From assembly GCA_013298125.1 (NCBI GenBank), contig JAAFJP010000025.1, positions 28,067 to 92,066 of the forward strand: a DNA stretch of 64,000 bases. The letters are read 5' to 3'. The notes below the pieces were generated by a model. It searched no databases, was not told the DNA's origin, and worked only from the letters and a program-made list of their open reading frames with translations. This DNA comes from Cytophagales bacterium (GTDB lineage Bacteria; Bacteroidota; Bacteroidia; Cytophagales; Spirosomataceae). Positions 32,064 through 39,966 of this stretch are shown in pieces. Numbering within the stretch: the stretch's first letter is position 1; each line of letters opens with the position of its first letter. The position numbers and the translations under genes are program-made.

Positions 32064-33002
32064 ATGAAAAAATTTACGTTTGTCTTACTTGCTTATTTCT
32101 CAGCCATCCAATTCATCAACGCTCAACAACCCATGACCATCGCCCCTGGGCTTACGATTGATTCTCCCACAGCGGGTACGAGCGGCTTGAAATTCAACGA
32201 CTTGAATTCTGGAACAACCGTCTCGACAACGCCCCTAAAAGTATTGTCATTGGATGCTTCGGGGAATGTAATTTTGGGAAATGCTCCTGGCACGGGAGGA
32301 GGAGGAGTACTTTGGTCAGTAAATGCCAGTAGTCGAATAGAAGCAAACGGAGGTTTTCCCAATGGTGTTGAGATGGGACGTTTTACTTCACAAATAAGCA
32401 CCTCATTAGCAAGTCCTTTGATTAACACACTTGGGACGGCAAGTACATTTCTACGTTATGGTCGTTCATCTACAACCTCCGCAGTTTTTCAAGAATCAAC
32501 TACGGGTTTTACTCGTGCAACTTCAAGTATATTTTGGAAATATTCAGATGAGTCAAATCCGCAAGTGATTACTAATTTGTTTGGTTTTACGGGTAGTACG
32601 AATACATTTTCAGTCAATGGTTTTACTCAGTTAGGTGAAGAAGCTACCACCACCACTTCGGGCGTTACGAGGTCTTCACCAGCCATCAAAACGATACTTT
32701 TAACAGGAACTATGCCCAATGCCGTAACAACAATTATTGCTGTACCACATGGACTTACAGCAAGCAAAATTATTGAAGTAAGGGCTTTAATAACTGGGGC
32801 TGGTGGTCTTACCGTTTCTGATAACTATACGCCAACGCTATCAGCTGGAGGTACAACCTATGGTTATCTGTTTAACACAAGTATAGATGCAACAAATATT
32901 AATATTACGAGAAATATCTCTACAACGACAAGTAGTACTGGTCTCATTTCGGCTGCGGGGGTTACTGCGACATATAAAATTTTTGTCACTTACATTCCAT
33001 AA
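32064..33002 (+). CDS. Secreted surface protein, paralogue A
   Basis: The 312-residue protein starts at MKKFTFVLLAYFSAIQF (signal peptide ending QINAQ-like). It shares with the protein at 33601 both the N-terminus (QQPMTIAPGL, TAGTSGLKF, TTPLKVLSLDASGNVILG) and the C-terminus (VPHGLTASKIIEVR, TYKIFVTYIP). The middle is specific. The pattern resembles fibre-like or tail-spike-type 'structural repeat' proteins of Bacteroidota. Function is unknown. I chose the ATG at 32064 because an upstream in-frame ORF extension lies in the promoter. Confidence 0.78.
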   Translation: MKKFTFVLLAYFSAIQFINAQQPMTIAPGLTIDSPTAGTSGLKFNDLNSGTTVSTTPLKVLSLDASGNVILGNAPGTGGGGVLWSVNASSRIEANGGFPNGVEMGRFTSQISTSLASPLINTLGTASTFLRYGRSSTTSAVFQESTTGFTRATSSIFWKYSDESNPQVITNLFGFTGSTNTFSVNGFTQLGEEATTTTSGVTRSSPAIKTILLTGTMPNAVTTIIAVPHGLTASKIIEVRALITGAGGLTVSDNYTPTLSAGGTTYGYLFNTSIDATNINITRNISTTTSSTGLISAAGVTATYKIFVTYIP

Positions 33003-33026
33003 CCACTAACACACTCATTTCAAATA

Positions 33027-33362
33027 ATGGAAAATTTCAAAATACAAAAAGAAGACTTGCTAACAATTGACCAAAGACGTAAAAAAGTCATTGCTATCAA
33101 CCAAATCATCATGATGAAAGGCATGACCAATTATACTTGCTTTTACCTCAAAAACGGCAAACAGCGTATCACCGCTCACACACTTAAATACTATGAACCA
33201 CTCTTGGACGGCAAGGGCTTCCTGAGAGTCCACCGAGGGTTTATAGTCAATCAAACTTGTATTCTCAAACACGATTCAGATACGTCTTCGTTGTTTTTAG
33301 TGGATGGACATGAGGTAGAAATTTCGAGAAGAAGGAGACGGCAGTTTGTGGGGAGTTTTTAG
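33027..33362 (+). CDS. Stand-alone LytTR DNA-binding protein
   Basis: The 111-residue protein consists only of a LytTR domain (KVIAINQIIMMKGMTNYTCFYLKNGK; FLRVHRGFIVNQTCIL; VEISRRRRRQFVGSF). It has no receiver and so is not controlled by phosphorylation of its own receiver. It follows the surface-protein gene by 24 bases and may regulate the two paralogues. Its binding site could be the 21-base-phased repeats nearby, shared with or competing against the regulator at 27189. Confidence 0.85.
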   Translation: MENFKIQKEDLLTIDQRRKKVIAINQIIMMKGMTNYTCFYLKNGKQRITAHTLKYYEPLLDGKGFLRVHRGFIVNQTCILKHDSDTSSLFLVDGHEVEISRRRRRQFVGSF

Positions 33363-33377
33363 GGGAGTGTAAATTTA

Positions 33378-33563
33378 AAAACGGAACTATCTACTATTCG
33401 TCGCAGAACCTCACCCGAGCGTCGGTCGCCCCAGCCCCTCTCCGATGGAGAGGGGAGTAAAAAGAGGACGAATGCTCCCCTCTCCATCGGAGAGGGGCTG
33501 GGGCGACCGACGCTCGGGTGAGGTTTTATCGACTTGCGACAAATAATAGACAATTCCGTTTAA
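33378..33563. repeat. Giant cruciform, 51-base perfect arms
   Basis: Arms at 33407-33457 and 33475-33525 are perfect 51-base complements beginning AACCTCACCCGAGCGTCGGT. Outside them, AAACGGAACTATCTACTATT and AATAATAGACAATTCCGTTT pair imperfectly, extending the structure to about 185 bases. One arm is homologous to the in-frame insert in the sensor kinase gene (29494-29531). No ORF sits between the arms. Confidence 0.9.
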
Positions 33564-33600
33564 AAATATCAACAGAGACAATTTCATAAGATTTAAAAAC

Positions 33601-35268
33601 ATGAAAAAAATATACATAGTAGCCTTATCGCTATTATTTACTTCTAATCAATTATTGGCTCAACAACCCATGACCATCGCCCCAGGACTTAATATCAATG
33701 CTCCCACGGTTGGTACAAGTGGATTGAAATTTAATAATTTGAATGTTAACACAACTGTCTCTACAACCCCCACAAAAGTATTATCATTAGATGCTTCGGG
33801 GAATGTTATTTTGGGGAATGCGACTTCTGGTGGCAGTAGTCAATGGACTACCTTAGGCAACAATATTCATTATGGCGTTGGTAATACTAATAACGTGGGT
33901 ATCGGAACTACTACTCCTTTTTATCCATTAGTTGTTAGGCTGAGTAGTACAGGACCTGACCAACCCGCTTTTCAAATAGAAGGAATAAATAATTTAACGC
34001 CTTATCAAGATTTTCTTAAAATTGGTGGAACCGAAAGTTCACCCGCACCAATAACCGCTGGCGAAATTGGACTTATTACCTTTAGCGGTTCTACTAATAC
34101 AAATTTTGGTAGCAGGCGAGCGGGAGCAGCAATTAGAGCAGTAGCCAAAGGAACGTTTAGCAACACAAATTCACCTGGGCAGTTAGAATTTGCCACAACA
34201 CCTTCTAACAACAATGCTGCGTTGACTACTCGAATGACTATAAATGAAGAAGGTAGAGTGGGTATCAATACACCAACACCAATGGCACTTTTAGACGTAA
34301 GTAGTACTCCATCTACTTTAAATACAAACCCATTAATCAATTTGATGAATGATGCCACCAACCCAATTACGATAAAATATACAAGAAATACGGGATCAAA
34401 TTGGGCAGTTACTCAAGAGACCTCGCCTGGACAAACAAACGCAACTACGAGCATTAACTGGAAGTTCATCAACACTGCGGGTTCACCCATTTCTCTGTTT
34501 GGCTACTCCGCTGGCGTATTTGATATCAATGGTGCGATTAATGCAAGTGGAAATAGTACAGTTGGTGGTAATAGTACGGTTACGGGTACAAGTACAGTTG
34601 GTGGGACAGGTTCTTTTGGTGGAAAATTGACCATCGGAACGGCTTCGTCTATTACGGGTGTAGGAGTCGAAATTAGGTCATCGGCAGGAACAGATGCAAA
34701 TCCCGATATTTATTTAAAAGGAACTACCAATGTGATTAGGCTCGGAAACAATGTTGATGCCAATAGTTTGATTCAAACCTCAACTTCAAACAATACACCC
34801 GCTTTGGCAAACATCGCATGGAAGCACTTGAATAATGGTATTAGTCCAGGTGTTTCAACACCGATGATGACCCTACAAGGTGATGGTGATTTGACTGTGA
34901 ATGGTTTTACAAAATTAGGCTCTGGTGCTGATGTGCCTGACATTAAAACAAAAGTTTTGACAGGAACTATCACAGCAGGGGCTGCCACTGAAACCAATGC
35001 TTCGCTTACAACAATAGTCACTCATGGTTTAACTGCCGATAAAATTATTGATGTGAGAGTGTTTTTAAAGAATCCTAATGGAAATGTTGTGGGCGAAGGC
35101 TTTACGGATAACCGTCCAACGACACCTCTGGCTGGCTATCAATTCAGCACATCATTTGATGGAACAAATATCTACATCTTAAGGAATAATGGAAATAGCT
35201 CTAACCTTGCAAATACAACGGGTACTTTGAGAGCTACTTATAAGATTTACATCACTTATGTTCAATAA
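33601..35268 (+). CDS. Secreted surface protein, paralogue B
   Basis: The 555-residue protein has a signal peptide (ending LLAQQP) and the same N- and C-terminal modules as the protein at 32064. It has an extra middle region rich in N/G/T repeats (NASGNSTVGGNSTVTGTSTVGG) typical of fibrous surface proteins. The shared C-terminus (ADKIIDVRVFLKNPNG ... ATYKIYITYVQ) suggests a common assembly or anchoring module. A giant cruciform precedes the gene. Function is unknown. Confidence 0.8.
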   Translation: MKKIYIVALSLLFTSNQLLAQQPMTIAPGLNINAPTVGTSGLKFNNLNVNTTVSTTPTKVLSLDASGNVILGNATSGGSSQWTTLGNNIHYGVGNTNNVGIGTTTPFYPLVVRLSSTGPDQPAFQIEGINNLTPYQDFLKIGGTESSPAPITAGEIGLITFSGSTNTNFGSRRAGAAIRAVAKGTFSNTNSPGQLEFATTPSNNNAALTTRMTINEEGRVGINTPTPMALLDVSSTPSTLNTNPLINLMNDATNPITIKYTRNTGSNWAVTQETSPGQTNATTSINWKFINTAGSPISLFGYSAGVFDINGAINASGNSTVGGNSTVTGTSTVGGTGSFGGKLTIGTASSITGVGVEIRSSAGTDANPDIYLKGTTNVIRLGNNVDANSLIQTSTSNNTPALANIAWKHLNNGISPGVSTPMMTLQGDGDLTVNGFTKLGSGADVPDIKTKVLTGTITAGAATETNASLTTIVTHGLTADKIIDVRVFLKNPNGNVVGEGFTDNRPTTPLAGYQFSTSFDGTNIYILRNNGNSSNLANTTGTLRATYKIYITYVQ

Positions 35269-35427
35269 CAAATAGCGATGATACACGTAGAAGGAAGAAA
35301 AAGCTGCCTGTCCATTTGATAGTCGATAGAGATGCTGATGTCAAAAGATTATCGTAGCGATGAGTTCGATGATACAAAATCTGATAGGTTTTTGGACGTA
35401 ATTTTCATATTTTTACAAAAAAAGAAA

Positions 35428-36006
35428 ATGAAATCATTTAGTCAGATAACGAGATTAGACCTTTTGAACGACTTTGGAATAAATATATTTCAAGGAATCT
35501 TTTTGCCTCATGTAGAACCTGTGCCTGTTCCTTCTTGGCTTCAACACGTTGTAAAAAGTCGTAGAGGAAGTTTGGCAACCATGCGTACTGAAAAATCAAT
35601 TTCAGAAGCGTTTATTGCACCTGTCTTGATGGCAGTTGAGGATAAGTATAAAGATAAAATCAGGATTTTTTCTGGTGAGCCACTTGCAACAGAAGAATTA
35701 TCAGGAGTGTGTGATTTTTTAATCACAAAAGACCCAATGGCTTTTGATCCACAAGGAGGCTATTTTGTGCTTGTAGAAGCTAAAAGGCAAGATTTACTTT
35801 CAGGTGTTCCTCAGTGTGTTGCAGAAATGTATGCCGCTCAAACTTTAAATGGAAATAATGACACAGTATATGGCTGTGTATCAATCGGTGTAGAATGGAT
35901 TTTTATTAAATTAGAAGGAAAAATTGCCACCGCTGACCCTACTATTTTCACAATTACAGAAGTCGATAAAATCTTAGGAGTGTTTGGATGGATAGTAAAT
36001 GGATGA
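35428..36006 (+). CDS. Hypothetical protein with PD-(D/E)XK-like motif
   Basis: The 192-residue protein, taken from MKSFSQITRLDLLNDFG (an upstream in-frame start at 35332 is less likely), contains GVCDFLITKDP followed by GGYFVLVEAKRQ. Its D...E-x-K spacing fits the PD-(D/E)XK nuclease fold. Other recognisable features are few. It may be a nuclease-like or scaffold protein; I cannot name the family. Confidence 0.6.
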   Translation: MKSFSQITRLDLLNDFGINIFQGIFLPHVEPVPVPSWLQHVVKSRRGSLATMRTEKSISEAFIAPVLMAVEDKYKDKIRIFSGEPLATEELSGVCDFLITKDPMAFDPQGGYFVLVEAKRQDLLSGVPQCVAEMYAAQTLNGNNDTVYGCVSIGVEWIFIKLEGKIATADPTIFTITEVDKILGVFGWIVNG

Positions 36007-36098
36007 AAATATAAAATGAAAAATAATCTCATAATTTTTCAAGCGTAAAACAAAAGTATATGGTTGGGCGTTTTAGTATTATGTTGTTCAGAAAAAGT

Positions 36099-36130
36099 AA
36101 AAGCCCTGCCTATGTGTGGGGCTTTTTTGT
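36099..36130 (+). terminator. Terminator after the nuclease-like gene
   Basis: AAGCCC/GGGCTT stem with an eleven-base loop followed by TTTTTTG. Confidence 0.75.
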
Positions 36131-36145
36131 TTGGTGGAAAAGCAC

Positions 36146-36183
36146 AAAAAATCCTTGTTGAAATTAATCAACAAGGATTTTTT
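36146..36183. terminator. Bidirectional terminator
   Basis: AAAAAATCCTTGTTG and CAACAAGGATTTTTT form a perfect 15-base stem around AAATTAAT, 7 bases from the 3' end of the minus-strand gene at 36190. Confidence 0.9.
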
Positions 36184-36189
36184 GATGTC

Positions 36190-36750
36190 CTAAAATTTAA
36201 GAGAAAGGGTTAATCCGTTTACGTCAGAATTAAGAAATGTACTCGACGTAAATCTATCATTATATGCTTCTAAAGCCATGTCAAAATTCTCACGTCCTTT
36301 ATAATGAAAAATTCCTCCAATTATAATAGAAGCACCGTAAGCAATAGCCCAACCAGGCTTACCATAAAAGACTCCTATATATTTACTATCTTTTGGAATT
36401 GTGGCATAAGAACCAATCATAGCAACCAACGCAACACCCGTAGCAATATTTCCATATCTGATATTCTTATTGGATTGACACAATAAATCTCGACTACTTG
36501 GTTTTGAAGATAGTATCTGAGCAAACTCTTGGTTTGAAATTTCATTATCCCCTTCGTAAAAACGTCTTTTACCCCAAAAATTTCGGGTCATTGAAAGGGG
36601 TAATTTATCAGGTTTATCAAATAAGTATTTTGGATTTTTTACTTCCGAAATACTAATGACTTCGTTTGAAGATGCCAAGTGATTTTCTTGTGAGAACCCT
36701 TTAAACGATAGAATAAATAACAGTGAAACGATGGTAAAACTTGTTTTCAT
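36190..36750 (-). CDS. Hypothetical membrane/secreted protein
   Basis: The 186-residue protein has a signal peptide (MKTSFTIVSLLFILSFKGFS). The C-terminal half contains two hydrophobic segments (NIATGVALVAMIGSYATIP and PGWAIAYGASIIIGGIFHY). The middle FLNSD/LTLSLKF end resembles outer-membrane strand endings (C-terminal Phe). I recognise no family. Confidence 0.7.
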   Translation of the reverse strand: MKTSFTIVSLLFILSFKGFSQENHLASSNEVISISEVKNPKYLFDKPDKLPLSMTRNFWGKRRFYEGDNEISNQEFAQILSSKPSSRDLLCQSNKNIRYGNIATGVALVAMIGSYATIPKDSKYIGVFYGKPGWAIAYGASIIIGGIFHYKGRENFDMALEAYNDRFTSSTFLNSDVNGLTLSLKF

Positions 36751-36803
36751 AAGTGTTTTGTTGGGATGGATTATGATTATTTACCATAATCCTAAGCAAA
36801 AAT

Positions 36804-37682
36804 CTATCCAAACAAATCACTCGACAAATATCTATCCCCTCTATCACAAATAATACAAACAATCACTCCTGATTCTAATTCTTGGGCTAATCTGACCGCC
36901 GCCGCCGCCGACCCTCCGCTACTCATTCCTCCAAAAACTGCCTCTTCTCTCGCCAAACGATTTGCCATCACACGAGCCTCCGCTTCTGAAACGTCCATGA
37001 TTCTGTCCACCCGTGAGGAGTCAAAAATCATGGGTAAATATTCCTTCGACCAACGTCTAATGCCTGGGATTTTTGAGCCTTCTGTTGGTTGACAACCTAC
37101 AATTTGCACATTTGGATTTTGTTCTTTTAAGTACATCGAAGTTCCCATAATCGTCCCAGTCGTTCCCATCGAACTAACGAAGTGCGTAACCTCCCCATTA
37201 GTATCTTTCCAAATCTCAGGACCTGTCGAACGATAATGAGCCAAGAAATTATCAGGATTTCCGAATTGGTCGAGCATAAAATATCCGCCTTTGCTCATCT
37301 GTGCCTCCGCATAATCCCGTGAACCTTCGATACCGTCTTCGGAAGGAGTGAGAATTACTTTTGCTCCAAATGCCTCCATCGTGAGTACACGCTCACGAGT
37401 AGAGTTTTCAGGCATAACTAACTCAATTTCAAGGTTATACAATCGTGCAATCATAGCTAAGGCAATGCCCGTATTCCCAGAAGTTGCCTCAATGAGTTTC
37501 ATGTCAGGCTCAATTTCTCCTCTTTCTACCGCACCTTTAATCATACTTAAAGCTGCACGGTCTTTCACAGACCCACCTGGGTTATGTCCTTCTAATTTTC
37601 CGTAAATCTTAACGTTAGGATTCGGATTGATTCTGTTTAATTCAACGATAGGCGTATTGCCCACTAAGTCTAATATTGTCAT
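36804..37682 (-). CDS. cysM: Cysteine synthase B
   Basis: This 292-residue PLP enzyme has the Lys40 Schiff-base motif in GGSVKDRAAL, the phosphate-binding SGNTG loop near residue 69 and GGSSGGS-like binding near the end (GGMSSGGSAAAA). It makes cysteine from O-acetylserine and sulfide. The start overlaps the stop of the upstream gene by four bases. The EpsC-type serine acetyltransferase lies upstream on the same strand at 38998-39831, so the two enzymes form a cysteine pathway split by two small-gene cassettes. Confidence 0.93.
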   Translation of the reverse strand: MTILDLVGNTPIVELNRINPNPNVKIYGKLEGHNPGGSVKDRAALSMIKGAVERGEIEPDMKLIEATSGNTGIALAMIARLYNLEIELVMPENSTRERVLTMEAFGAKVILTPSEDGIEGSRDYAEAQMSKGGYFMLDQFGNPDNFLAHYRSTGPEIWKDTNGEVTHFVSSMGTTGTIMGTSMYLKEQNPNVQIVGCQPTEGSKIPGIRRWSKEYLPMIFDSSRVDRIMDVSEAEARVMANRLAREEAVFGGMSSGGSAAAAVRLAQELESGVIVCIICDRGDRYLSSDLFG

Positions 37683-38161
37683 TTGTATTCGTTTCCGAAA
37701 TTAAAAAAAGCCTGATTAAAGTCTCCCGTGTAGGGATTTTTTCTTGATGTGATAAAAGAAACAAAAGTATCACCATCGAATGTTACATCACCTTTGAAAA
37801 ACCTATTTTGACTATATTCTCTAAACCACTGATTAAAAAGTCGATTTCTGTGTCGTTGTCGGCTATCCGATTGACTGCAAACATAGACAAGAATATTTTT
37901 ATCATCTTTCAAAAAATCAAAAATAGAAGTTATGATAGTATCCGAAATTCGTTTGTCGAATAATGTTTCTGATGATTTTGATGTTAAGTCAAAGCCAAAC
38001 AATTTGACATGATTTACATAAGATAATTCTGGGAAATACCCGTCTGTTTCGTGGTAGTAGATAGCGTATTCATCTCCATTATCAGTAGTAAAGAAAAATT
38101 CACTATCGTTTTCTTCTTGGTAAGTGAGATAAGGTTTCAGGGATTGAAAATTTAAGTCCAT
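37679..38161 (-). CDS. DUF6169-like hypothetical protein (cassette partner)
   Basis: The 160-residue protein (start MDLNFQSLKPYL at 38161) carries the segment NRFFKGDVTFDGDTFVSFITSRKNPYTGDFNQAF. A similar order (GEWEDFINNKNYRAFLISRKK) occurs in the protein at 58256, suggesting a shared fold. It overlaps cysM by four bases and a 53-residue ORF upstream. I take it as one half of a two-gene cassette, possibly toxin-antitoxin. The domain name is an estimate. Confidence 0.6.
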   Translation of the reverse strand: MDLNFQSLKPYLTYQEENDSEFFFTTDNGDEYAIYYHETDGYFPELSYVNHVKLFGFDLTSKSSETLFDKRISDTIITSIFDFLKDDKNILVYVCSQSDSRQRHRNRLFNQWFREYSQNRFFKGDVTFDGDTFVSFITSRKNPYTGDFNQAFFNFGNEYK

Positions 38162-38264
38162 ATTCTTTTGAGGCACGTTCTACACCTACTTCTCTGATGA
38201 GTTCTTTGTCCCTCAACATTTGCTCGATAATTAGCTGTAATCTTGGTTTTTTTTCAGTTTCCAT
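38103..38264 (-). CDS. Small ORF (53 residues), cassette partner
   Basis: ATG at 38264 to TAG at 38103 encodes METEKKPRLQLIIEQMLRDK with a basic end (LPRRKR). It overlaps the start of the following gene by 59 bases. Its size and position are those of a cassette antitoxin or chaperone. A comparable 54-residue ORF accompanies the related gene at 58256. Confidence 0.6.
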   Translation of the reverse strand: METEKKPRLQLIIEQMLRDKELIREVGVERASKEYGLKFSIPETLSHLPRRKR

Positions 38265-38291
38265 ATCATTATTTTTTTCAAAGATACATAT

Positions 38292-38323
38292 TTACTGTAA
38301 AATCTTAACTTGCTCCTGATGAT
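38292..38323. repeat. Duplicated cysE 3' end (direct repeat, distal copy)
   Basis: Thirty-two bases match 38998-39029 (the cysE stop codon and last nine codons) with only two differences. In coding sense the copy reads HQEQVKILQ-stop, and both differences are synonymous CAA/CAG changes. The small-gene cassette at 38336-38994 lies between the two copies. Confidence 0.85.
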
Positions 38324-38335
38324 TACTACCAAAAT

Positions 38336-38551
38336 TTATGCTGTAACAGAACCTGAGAATTTAACATCAAATTCCGCTAAAACCTCTTGTAATTGTTTTG
38401 TTAAATCATCTTTAACAGTTTGGTATTGTTTAACCATTGCCCAACCAGAAGCTCCTTCAATATCTTGATGGGTTTTGATAGCAACATTCATTCTTTCAAT
38501 TAAATCCAATAATCGAAGAATTTTATTTCGGTTATTTTCTACTATTTCCAT
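38336..38551 (-). CDS. Small helical protein (71 residues) in the nucleotidyltransferase cassette
   Basis: Start MEIVENNRNKILRLLD at 38551. The sequence is helical with Leu/Ile spacing and ends KFSGSVTA. It follows the nucleotidyltransferase-like gene by two bases. Together they look like a two-gene toxin-antitoxin-type module (MNT-like plus helical partner), although this partner lacks an obvious HEPN motif. Confidence 0.6.
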   Translation of the reverse strand: MEIVENNRNKILRLLDLIERMNVAIKTHQDIEGASGWAMVKQYQTVKDDLTKQLQEVLAEFDVKFSGSVTA

Positions 38552-38553
38552 TT

Positions 38554-38994
38554 TCAGAATATGATTTTTAGAATACCTTTTGGATTGTATGCACGGTCTG
38601 TGTTGAATAATTGTTCCCACTCGAAAAGTCCAAACTGGGTCACAAAAAAGTTTCGTTCTTGTGGTTGATAATTTGGAACAAAAAAGCAATCAATTTTACT
38701 GAAATTATCCCTCAAATTTAAGAGTTTAACGGCATTATTATTGAAAAAATCAGCTTCAACAAAAGTGACTACATCTATATCTTTTGGAAATGGTTTTTTA
38801 GTGATAAAACTTCCATCAATGAATTGATAGAAATGTTCTATTTCCATCGACTTTAAAGTATCACAAAAAGCTAAATATTCTTCAAAAATCTCTTCTCTAT
38901 GGTTGTTGAACGTAAATTCTTTTTGAATAATGTTTAGAGAGACCTCAATTATCTCGTATGGTTCAATGTTACCATTTGTATCAAAATTAATCAT
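38554..38994 (-). CDS. Nucleotidyltransferase-like protein (DUF6932-type)
   Basis: The 146-residue protein contains GSFITKKPFPKDIDVV, in which GS ... DxD matches the catalytic signature of minimal nucleotidyltransferases. It lies three bases after the cysE stop codon and before the 71-residue partner. It probably modifies or regulates its partner, but no substrate is known. The family name is an estimate. Confidence 0.65.
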   Translation of the reverse strand: MINFDTNGNIEPYEIIEVSLNIIQKEFTFNNHREEIFEEYLAFCDTLKSMEIEHFYQFIDGSFITKKPFPKDIDVVTFVEADFFNNNAVKLLNLRDNFSKIDCFFVPNYQPQERNFFVTQFGLFEWEQLFNTDRAYNPKGILKIIF

Positions 38995-38997
38995 AAA

Positions 38998-39831
38998 TTA
39001 TTGTAAAATCTTAACTTGCTCTTGATGATAAATCTTGGTATTTTCAGGTACACTACGAGTCAGCCAAACGTTGCCACCAATCACTGAATTTGCACCCACT
39101 ACGGTCTCACCGCCCAAAATGGTTGCTCCTGAATATATCACGACATTATCCTCAATAGTAGGATGGCGTTTCATCGAAGCCATTGTTTTACTAACCGACA
39201 ATGCCCCCAGTGTTACGCCTTGATAGATTTTTACGTGTTTACCGATGTAGGTTGTCTCGCCAATAACTACGCCAGTTCCGTGGTCAATCATAAAATATTC
39301 ATCAATTTCAGCCCCAGGGTGAATGTCGATTCCTGTTTTAGAATGAGCGTATTCCGTCAGAACTCTTGGTACAATTGGAACGTCTAATTTCAACAAAGCA
39401 TGAGCCAAACGATACAACGTGATAGCATAAAACCCAGGGTATGCCCTAATGACTTCATACTCACTTTGAGCGGCAGGGTCTCCCGTCATAATCGCTTGAA
39501 TATCAGTCAGGAGGACATTATAAATATCTGGAATTTGTTGAATATAATCATGGGAAATACCTTTTGCATCACGTTCGAGGTGCTGTTGCATCGAACGGAG
39601 AATACGAGTCAGTCGTAATTCTATTTGGTCAAAAGCCTCTTGGATTTCATCCATACAGCCAAAATGACTTTGGGTTTGTTCTGGAAAGAGCGTGAATACA
39701 ATATCCGTAAATAATTCCTTCACCACCGACGTAGCGGGGAAAGTATTGGGTTTTGAGTGCTTTTGGCAAAGATTTTCTAAGAATGGTTTTGGAAGCATAA
39801 TAATCGTTGAACTGTTGATTAGAGACAACAT
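38998..39831 (-). CDS. cysE: Serine O-acetyltransferase (EpsC type)
   Basis: The 277-residue protein has an N-terminal helical domain and a C-terminal left-handed beta-helix with hexapeptide repeats (TGIDIHPGAEIDEYFMIDHG, GVVIGETTYIGKHVKIYQGV, GATILGGETVVGANSVIGGN). Its His-containing active site (HPGAEI ... HGTGVVIG) fits serine acetyltransferase, which makes O-acetylserine for CysM. Its 3' end (HQEQVKILQ-stop) is duplicated at 38292-38323, beyond the inserted cassette. Confidence 0.92.
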   Translation of the reverse strand: MLSLINSSTIIMLPKPFLENLCQKHSKPNTFPATSVVKELFTDIVFTLFPEQTQSHFGCMDEIQEAFDQIELRLTRILRSMQQHLERDAKGISHDYIQQIPDIYNVLLTDIQAIMTGDPAAQSEYEVIRAYPGFYAITLYRLAHALLKLDVPIVPRVLTEYAHSKTGIDIHPGAEIDEYFMIDHGTGVVIGETTYIGKHVKIYQGVTLGALSVSKTMASMKRHPTIEDNVVIYSGATILGGETVVGANSVIGGNVWLTRSVPENTKIYHQEQVKILQ

Positions 39832-39966
39832 TTCAAATTTAACGATAAATTTTGTGGAATAATTCGTTGGGTTGAGAAAAAGAGGGTTTTACCTTTTAAT
39901 AAATGGGCTTGATTGGTTGAGGGCTTTGTGTTTTCTTTGTAAGAAAATTAAAACTGTAAACTAATC

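Noticed and set aside
33407..33525. Insertion sequence with terminal inverted repeats
   Set aside because: Only 17 bases lie between the arms, with no transposase.
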